Positions 57,517 through 64,000 of a stretch of DNA of 64,000 nucleotides are shown piece after piece. The first letter of the stretch is position 1. Each line of letters begins with the position of its first letter. The DNA is taken from assembly GCF_004193775.1 (NCBI RefSeq), contig NC_041005.1, forward strand, positions 13,177,865 through 13,241,864, in the 5' to 3' direction. The DNA comes from Glycine soja. Lineage: Eukaryota; Streptophyta; Magnoliopsida; Fabales; Fabaceae. A program made the position numbers and the translations under genes. The notes beneath the pieces were generated by a model. It saw nothing but the letters and a program-made list of their open reading frames with translations, had not been told where the DNA came from and did not search any database.

Positions 57517-58685
57517 TGATAAACGTCAAATTTATCGGATTTTCATATGCATTTTGTCACATTTATTTGGCATTTTAGTTAACTTTAGGCCTTGTTTTGA
57601 ATCAAACTAGCTTTAAAATCAGATTTTACTTAGGTAGAATTTTATTTTTTAGTTATTTTTAATGAATTTTTGATAATTTTTCAGCAAAAACAAGTCATTA
57701 TGGCCGGAGCTCCAAAAGACCAAAATCAGCAAAAAGTTCAGGAAGGAGAAATTGTAGAAATTGAAGATAAAAGCTAGGAAAATCAAGAGCAAAATATTTT
57801 TCAAGGATAAGTTTGCTGAAGAAGAAGATAATTACTTGAATTAATTAGAGATATTATTTGTTTGTAATGTCTTGTGATTATTTCCTTAATTAAACCTAGA
57901 TATAATTCTATAAATAGGAAGCTAGGCATTCATTGTAACATGGTAGAAGTCCTGAGCAATTCTTAGAATTATATTTTAGACTTCCACCTACTAGACGCCT
58001 CCATTATTTCATTAGACACTTTAGGTTTCATTGTATTATTTTTATGAGTGCAATTCCTTGAGTTCTTTATTTTTTTTCGTACTTGATGCTTTTATTTGAT
58101 TGATCATCTTATAAATGAATTCAAGAATTGACTTGTGCTTTGGCAAGCCTTATTGAAACTCGAACATGAATCAAGTAATTAATTGGGGGTTATCTCTAGT
58201 AATTAAATGGCTAATTCTCGACCATTAATGTTGATTGCTTGTGTCGGTATGTCCAAAGGATTGGGTATCGGGCAAGTAGTTTTAAATCTATGACCATGCA
58301 GGAGATGGGGTAGAATAAATTAGTGAATTGGGGATATGCAAGAGAGATGTGTAGAGAATAGTGAATTTACAGTGGATCGAACGAATTCCAAGTCCAAACC
58401 TAGACATTCATTCATCAAGATCGACATCACCATCCAAGTCTAGTATTTCTATCTTTACTTAATTATTTTATTGTCATTTAATTATTATTGCAATTTATTT
58501 TTGTTTATTTATTTCATGACAATCAAAAAACAAAAATACAAAAACCTAGTTCTTAGTTAAATAATTACATGAAATCCCTCCTTTATTCCTTTAGGAGACG
58601 ACCTGAACAATAATTCAGTTACTACATCATGATTGGGTTACACTTGGCCTATAAGTTGAATCTAATGTGAAATAAAACCCTAACA
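57517..58685 (+). repeat. Solo LTR D (1169 bp) with perfect CTATG duplication
   Basis: Starts TGATAAACGTC and ends CCCTAACA. Flanked by CTATG at 57512-57516 and 58686-58690. A TATAAATAGG box lies near 57910. No internal sequence, hence a solo LTR of a family different from A, B and C. Confidence 0.88.
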
Positions 58686-59176
58686 CTATGTTGAAGAAAA
58701 AAAAGAAGAAACTCAAGAACTGGTTAACTAGGCTATGCTGCAACAATGAGAACAAACAAGGAAGGAGATACAAGCCTATATTGAACAACAAAGATTGGAG
58801 AATGAGTAGTATAATCTATGCAACATGCTATTGTTACTAAGTTCACCAACTTATCTTAGATGTTGTTACAAAAGTTTCAACAAGCTCAGCAGAGCATGCT
58901 TATAGCTATCATCAACCCTAGCGTCCAACCACAACCAACTCTTCCACCTACATCTACACCAAGTATTCTACCTACACCTGCTCAAGTTGAACCTACACCA
59001 CCAAGTCAGCCACCGCCAATAACTCCAAAATGAAAATGATGTCCAATCATCATTTCTTTCTTTGAATCCTATGTCTTTTTGTTAATGACAAAAGGGGGAG
59101 AAGGTTAATGAAATTTTGATATGTAAAGAAGCACTCTTCTTAATAATACTAGTGGTTTTGGTGCTCATTTATGTGT

Positions 59177-59179
<3 letters not shown>

Positions 59180-59210
<31 letters not shown>
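59180..59210. repeat. (TA)n microsatellite, 31 bp
   Basis: TA run followed by GCTTTGATAC, at the place corresponding to 47924-47978 in the related copy. Confidence 0.9.
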
Positions 59211-59212
<2 letters not shown>

Positions 59213-59310
59213 TTTGATACATAATTGATAATCTCTCTATCTTTATCACATGATTATGTTTTATCTTGATCAAAATTTATATGGTTTGTCATCATTAAAA
59301 AAAGGGTGAT

Positions 59311-60677
59311 TGTTAAGTTGGACGGTTTACTTAGTCACAAATGGAAGATTCATCCTTGCTCATGACTTTGATTATTACACAAATAGGAATTACTACATAT
59401 GAGGAAACATGGTAATAATTGTCTATCTTAAATCTCTTATTAGTTTGCATTCATTTGCTTTGGAACCCTATTTTATTAAGAATAACATCTAGCGTTCAAC
59501 ACATTGTTATAAGCTAGTGTCCACTCTTGTGTAAAAACTAGTGTTTATACATTGTGTTCCTTTTACTCGCGTCCAATGGACTTACTGACTTACACTAATT
59601 GTTTTATATTAAGTATAAGTGACGTCCATTTATGCACTGGATTCATGTTAGCCAAAAAAAGGAAGTGGACGAACTCATATTTAGTAAATTCATTTTGCCT
59701 CTCTTATTTTGAATTGCTAACATTTAAATTTCAAGTAAGAAAGGACATAGTGCTATAGAGGAAGGATTCTGAAAGAATTCTTCCAAGTCAATAAGTGCTA
59801 CAGAGGAAGGAGCACATGCAGTTGTTTATACTTTTATTCCTTCTATCTCCATAAAAATGCAATGTGTGGCAATGCCTCCAGTTCCGAGACAATGTTGATG
59901 TCAAGGAAAGTGCTAATCCCATAATGGATCTCTTCAATGAAGTCTATAAAAGGAAACTCAAGCTCTATTATTCAACATAAGAAAACAAAGAGAAAAAAGG
60001 GCAAGTGATATTCGAAGTGATCATTTCTGTTATATTAGTGGACGATATATTATTGTGGTTAAGTTGTTCATCCTTTGCTTAGCAAAGTTATTTCATTGTA
60101 TTTGAACTTAAGCATTTATCCTCTCTATTGAGTGATTTGAATCTTTGTATTCATTCAAACATTGTTGTCTGTGAATACCAAGAGTGGCTTAGTGTTAAAC
60201 AATACTTAGGTGTCTTAGATTTCAGTGGAGTCTAAGGGTAAGCCATAAAGGGCCTTAAGAATACTGTTTTAGCCAAGATTGGTAGGACGTAATACTTGTA
60301 GTCAAGTTTTGATTAGTGAAACCCTTTACTAATTTGTAAAGAAAAACTGGATGTGACTCTATTTGAGTGAACCAGTATAAACCTAAGTGTTTCTACTTCT
60401 CTCCAAAGTTGTTTTATTAGTATTCTCTTCGGCTGGTTTTGATACACTTCATCACATAAGTCTGCTTTTGAAAAACCTTTGTGAAAACTTTGTTTTATCA
60501 AGCAATGGACAATAACGTTTTGTTTTCAACAAAACTATTTTTTATTCATTGGACAATACCTTTAGTAACTAGGTTTTAAGCATATCCTCCTGTGAAGAAC
60601 TTTTCTTTGAGAAAAAGTTTTCATATTTAACTAACACACTATTCAACCCCCTTCTAATGTGATATTTTTTTATTTCA
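59311..60677 (+). repeat. 3' LTR of the second decayed sirevirus
   Basis: Begins TGTTAAGTTGG after the polypurine tract. It contains ACTGGATGTG and GAACCAGTATAAACC (60347-60382) and ends near ATTCAACCCCCTTC and ATTTCA (60677). The following DNA is copia gag, not a primer site, so it is a 3' LTR abutting unrelated element DNA. The end is approximate. Confidence 0.65.
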
Positions 60678-61556
60678 AAGGTAAGAAAGAAAAGTCGTTG
60701 GCACTTAGCATCCATAGGACCAAGAAGCCTTCATCGTCTATAACTCCCTCATCCAAAGCATCATCAAAAGCACTAAGTGTGGGCAATTGCTATGATGATG
60801 AATCTAAAGACAAAGAAATTAACGAAGATGATGAGTTGCCATTCATTTCAAGAAAAATTAGGAAGATGTGGAGAGACAATAGTGGATCCAAAAGGTTCTT
60901 CAAGGAAAAAAAGTAATACTGAGAAGAGTCTAATCATCTAATATGAGTAAAAAAAAACTTAGAGACTTCAAATCAGAATGCCCACAACTGGAAAAGACCA
61001 AAGACAAGAAGAAATCCTTCAAGTCAAAAACCAAGAAAAATCTCATGAGTACCTGGGAAGATTTAAGATCGGATGAAGAAGACAAGGAGGAAACCAATTT
61101 GTGCCTAATAGCTGATATAACATCAGAAGATCAGATTCAGAAAATGAAGAAAAGGTAGAGCTTGATAAACCATAATCCTTCAAACAAGCTTATCATGAGC
61201 TACTCTAAAACTCCTTCATCTCTCATAAGCTTACAAGTCTTTAAGAAAAAAAATTCAAAAAACTTAGCAAAGATCATATCCAACTTCAAAAATTTTATGA
61301 AGAAACACAATAGTCCTTTAGAATCTATTTTAATGAGCAATGATTTTGAAAAAAGAAAAAATTCAGAGTCCTTGTTCCATCTTGAAAATGAATAGTTATC
61401 CAAATAAAAAGACATCTTATTACAAAACTTTCATGATTTAGAAACAAAAAATAAGGTAGTTCAAAATGATTAGAAAATGATCAACGAGTTATAGGATCAC
61501 CTCAATGAAGAAAAGTTTGATCTTTAGAGAAACTATGCTTTTCTACAAAAAAAAAA
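60678..61556 (+). pseudogene. Copia Gag C-terminal remnant
   Basis: Reads KKEKSLALSIHRTKKPSSS, DDELPFISRKIRKMWRDNSG, FKSECPQLEKTK and LMSTWEDLRSDEEDKEETN, the basic linker, decayed zinc knuckle and acidic tail of a sirevirus-like Gag. Several stops. It continues after the LTR at 61562-62492 with KHLDNCS and FKEKK (62495-62530). Confidence 0.75.
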
Positions 61557-61561
61557 AAAAG

Positions 61562-62492
61562 GTTTCAAGATTCACTAAAGACCAAGCCTTGCCTCAATAC
61601 AAAAGGTTTCAAGTCATCCAAGGCACATGTAATCGATTACCATCCAAGTGTAATCGATTACCAAGGGTTTGAAAGTGTGTAATCGATTACACATCATATG
61701 TAATCGATTACCAGAGACTCTGAACGTTGGGAATTCAAATTTTAAATAAAGAGTCACAATTGTTCAATAAAAACAACTGTGTAATCGATTACACCAATGC
61801 TGTAATCGATTACCAAAGAGGATCTTCAGGAAATATCGCGAACAGTCACTTCTTATCATTTGGATTTTGAATGGCCATCAAAGGCCTATATATATGTGTG
61901 ACTTGGGACGAAATTGCAGAGAGTTTTGCTGGTCCAAAATGTCTTATCCTCTCAAAAGACAATGAGAGAGATTCTAAAAGAACTTCATTGTCAAATGCTC
62001 TCTCAAAAGAAATCCTTGGTCAAACACTTGCAAAATCTATAAGGATTCTTACATGGACTTCAATCATAATATCCTTCTCTTCAAGAGAGAATTCTTCTTT
62101 CTTTCTTCTTATTCAATGAGATTTTTTAAGGGACCGAGGGTCTCTTAAGTTGTAAGGAATGTTGAACACAAGGGAAGGGTTGTCCCTGTGTGGTTCAAAC
62201 TTTGTAAACGAATTTTTACAAAGGGAGTGGAAAATCTCAAGTGGGTTGCTTGAGTACTGGACATAGGCACGGAATTTGCCGAACCAATATAAAATTGTGT
62301 TTGCATTCTCTCTTCCCTTATCTTATTTATTTTGTTGCAATCAATTGTGTCTTGCATGTTTAAAGAATATTATTAAATTGATTGCTACTTCTTCTGCATT
62401 CTGAGCCTATCTCTTTTAGAAGGGGATTAAAAGTTTGTTAGTGGAAAATTAATTCACCCCTTCATAAGTTATTGAGGCCACAAGGTCCAACA
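61562..62492 (+). repeat. LTR E, related to solo LTR B, inserted in copia gag
   Basis: Ends GGTCCAACA at 62492, like solo LTR B. AAAAG occurs at 61557-61561 and 62493-62497, but the proposed start lacks TG, so the left end may be degraded. It carries three TAATCGATTAC pairs (61630/61651, 61680/61701, 61782/61803), and ACTGGACATAG with CGAACCAATATAAA (62255-62293). Copia gag resumes after it. Confidence 0.65.
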
Positions 62493-62945
62493 AAAAGCAT
62501 TTGGACAATTGCAGTTAGTTCAAAGAAAAAAAATAAATATGTAATTTTTTTAGCTTAAAATTCAAGAAATAAGAAAGGATTTGAAATGATTCATTTTCAC
62601 CTAAAATCTCTAATACGTAAATCAAAAGGATAAGTTCTTCATGACTTTGATATTGAATCATCATCTTCCCAAGTGTCCATCCTTTAGTGCATATTACAAA
62701 AATTTATTAATGTCAAACTGAATAATAAGGAGAGGAAACCAAATTTAGAGGCACACTTTTCTTATATAAGTTCACTATTTAGGAGATAGAAATTACTTTT
62801 CTAGATTTCTTATATAAGCTAGTCAGTTATTGCATAGAAAATACAAAGTTAACCTTATAGCCTAATAGGTCGTGAAGTCATAAACAATGAAGAGATGATT
62901 AATTAATCAATGATAAAATAAGAGGCAAGCATCCATATGACTTAC
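62493..62945. other. Gag tail, then AT-rich DNA without features
   Basis: The first 40 bases continue the copia gag remnant. From about 62530 nothing is recognised. Confidence 0.5.
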
Positions 62946-63144
62946 AGTTGAGTTAAAAGGAAATTAGAGGGTCTTAGCCTATGAAAACTAGTATGGTTTC
63001 CATGTTGATCCAAATGAGAGACACCAGAATAGAAGCCAATATGAGACAAAATACAGCAGTTTATGTTTGCATCCCAATTCTTTGATATTGTTGAGCTCCA
63101 TAAGCCTGTCCACAAATTGTTTCCCACCCACTAGCCATTCCCAT
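62946..63144 (-). pseudogene. MATE efflux transporter, internal exon with stop codons
   Basis: Minus-strand exon of 199 bases bounded by AG (63145-63146) and a GTAAGT donor (62945-62940). The translation reads MGMASGWETICGQAYGAQQY, then QRIGMQT, a TAA, then TAVFCLILASILVSLIWINM, ETILVFIG, a second TAA and DPLIS. ETxCGQAYGA is a MATE family signature after the second helix. Family members have Tyr and Gln at the two stops. Its upstream exon would lie at higher coordinates but was not found. Confidence 0.8.
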
Positions 63145-63800
63145 CTATCACCATATGCAAATTATCAATGCACCAAGTTATAAGGAAACGAAATAATGGT
63201 AATTTTTAGTAGCATAACACGCTTGAAATAGTTTATAAAGAAGATAAACTAATCACTAAATGCAAGCATTTAGTAATATCACCATTATCAGGAAAAACAT
63301 TTAGTAATAACAAGATAAGCATCTTATTTTAGGTTAACCAATAGGGTAAACAACTTGAACCAATTCAGTGAACAAATCAATTTTTAGGTTAACCAACGGG
63401 TTAAAGAAAACAACCTAAATCAATCACAACAAACAACACAGTCATGGAACTTCCATTCCCCATTTCAACACTTCTCACCTCAAATAAGTTAAAATCATAA
63501 ATCTCTTTAGCAAACAAAAAGAAATGCAGCTCAAAAACACATCAAAACAAAACAACTTTCATTCTTTAATTTCTTTCATCTCCTTTATAATTGTAGCTAT
63601 GAATCTTCTAGTGTAGCTAACAAAGTAAAGTTCCATGCTTATTTTCTCAACTTTTATCAAACACTAAAAAAGAGAAAACGAATCAATTAATTCAAAATGT
63701 TATGAAATGAAACAATTAAAATGGAGAAGAAGCTTGTAGCAATTCAATACCTTTGCATGTTGAGGTGACAAGCTCTTTAATAGTCGAATTAAGAGAAAAT
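63145..63800. other. Intergenic DNA, nothing recognised
   Basis: AT-rich sequence between the MATE exon and the LEA-like coding region. The stretch just before 63801 may be intron or leader of that gene. Confidence 0.45.
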
Positions 63801-64000
63801 CGATCCTCTGTGGATTTCACATATGACACAAAGGAGAAGACAAAGGACGCAAAGGAGAACATAGAGGATGTTGTGGGGTCTATGAAGGACAGGGTGGAGA
63901 ACGCAGCAGAGAAGACTTTTGACTATTCATATGACACAAAAGAGAGTGCCAAGGACACAACGAGAATGGTCGCAGACAAGAGTAGGGAGGGGGCTGAGAG
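63801..64000 (+). CDS. LEA group 3 (LEA_4)-like protein, partial
   Basis: One plus-strand frame is open to the window edge. From 63822 it reads YDTKEKTKDAKENIEDVVGS, then MKDRVENAAEKTFDYSYDTK and ESAKDTTRMVADKSREGAE. The Lys/Glu/Ala/Thr-rich, Cys-free 11-residue periodicity (Y-D-T-K-E-K-A/T-K-D-A type) is that of group 3 late embryogenesis abundant proteins, which protect cells during seed desiccation. No ATG is seen in good context in this frame, so the first exon is probably upstream or this is a later exon. Whether the gene is intact cannot be judged. Confidence 0.65.

Larger units (their letters stand above)
56371..59310 (+). pseudogene. Third-ORF region of a second decayed sirevirus
   Basis: Homologous to 45786-48136. 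Pieces include DEGKKKGFKLYFNEEM near 56915-56960, a Glu/Lys stretch to 57250 and a Thr/Pro-rich tail near 58925-59030. A purine run AAAAGGGGGAGAAGG (about 59090) and AAAAAAAGGGTGAT (59297-59310) precede the LTR. Interrupted by solo LTR D (57517-58685). Many stops; no product expected. Pol of this copy is not present upstream. Confidence 0.6.

Noticed and set aside
59311..61556. LTR at 59311 as the 5' LTR of an element with the gag at 60678
   Set aside because: No primer binding site follows the LTR and gag begins in its C-terminal half, while a polypurine tract precedes the LTR; it is therefore a 3' LTR.
15840..63144. One MATE gene with a 47-kb intron full of transposons
   Set aside because: On the minus strand the first exon would have to lie right of the second, but the order is reversed, so two separate remnants fit better.
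1..64000. Integrated pararetrovirus or other plant virus genome
   Set aside because: All RT segments read as Ty1/copia or Tat/Ogre type with LTRs, integrase and tRNA primer sites; no movement protein or caulimovirid coat motif was seen.

Overview
The window reads as nuclear DNA of a legume, most likely soybean or a close Glycine relative, from a repeat-dense and probably pericentromeric region. The evidence is an intact SIRE1-type sirevirus, a Tat/Ogre-type giant Ty3/gypsy element, several solo LTRs and only scraps of ordinary genes. The species call is inference from element families. No bacterial, organellar or CRISPR-type feature was seen.

Layout. 1-6397: 5' LTR, primer site, intact gag-pol and the start of the envelope-like ORF of a SIRE1-type Ty1/copia element on the minus strand, running off the left edge. 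It sits inside the RNase H region of an older minus-strand copia (6398-15759). That copia also carries an internally deleted Ty3/gypsy element (8995-14333). 15760-18560: low-copy DNA with a MATE transporter exon fragment, an S-like RNase T2 pseudogene and a CACTA-like end. 18760-19241 and 40865-42300: the two halves of a decayed plus-strand copia pol. It is split by a solo LTR (19242-40864), which is itself split by a 20.2-kb Ogre-like element (19417-39616). 42301-49410: third-ORF region and 3' LTR of a decayed sirevirus, interrupted by another solo LTR (44136-45785). 49411-53270: LTR-like DNA and a copia gag-protease remnant. 53775-54062: hAT-type MITE. 54073-55470: second solo LTR of the family seen at 19242. 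56371-60677: a second decayed sirevirus 3' half with its own solo LTR insertion. 60678-62530: copia gag remnant split by an LTR. 62946-63144: MATE exon pseudogene. 63801-64000: the start of an LEA group 3-like coding region leaving the right edge.

How the parts work together. The SIRE1-type element keeps gag-pol open, with its envelope-like ORF in the same frame behind a UAG stop in a classic leaky context. The Ogre-like element has a 5' accessory ORF, gag-protease with a G-patch-like tail, a short candidate intron that puts the reverse-transcriptase frame in phase, two RNase H domains, integrase, a 3' accessory ORF and a repeat-rich 3' untranslated region. The 3' accessory ORF appears to have its own TATA-type promoter and leader intron, and that promoter shares a palindrome with the LTR promoter. 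The element is broken by a 31-bp tandem duplication, stop codons and at least two further frameshifts.

The best candidates for something not well described are: (a) palindromes (core TAATCGATTAC) arranged in pairs exactly 21 bp apart in two different LTRs; (b) the internal promoter and intron unit of the Ogre 3' ORF; (c) a 131-bp dimeric tandem array inside the Ogre 3' region. Coordinates were read by eye; boundaries supported by target-site duplications are the most reliable.
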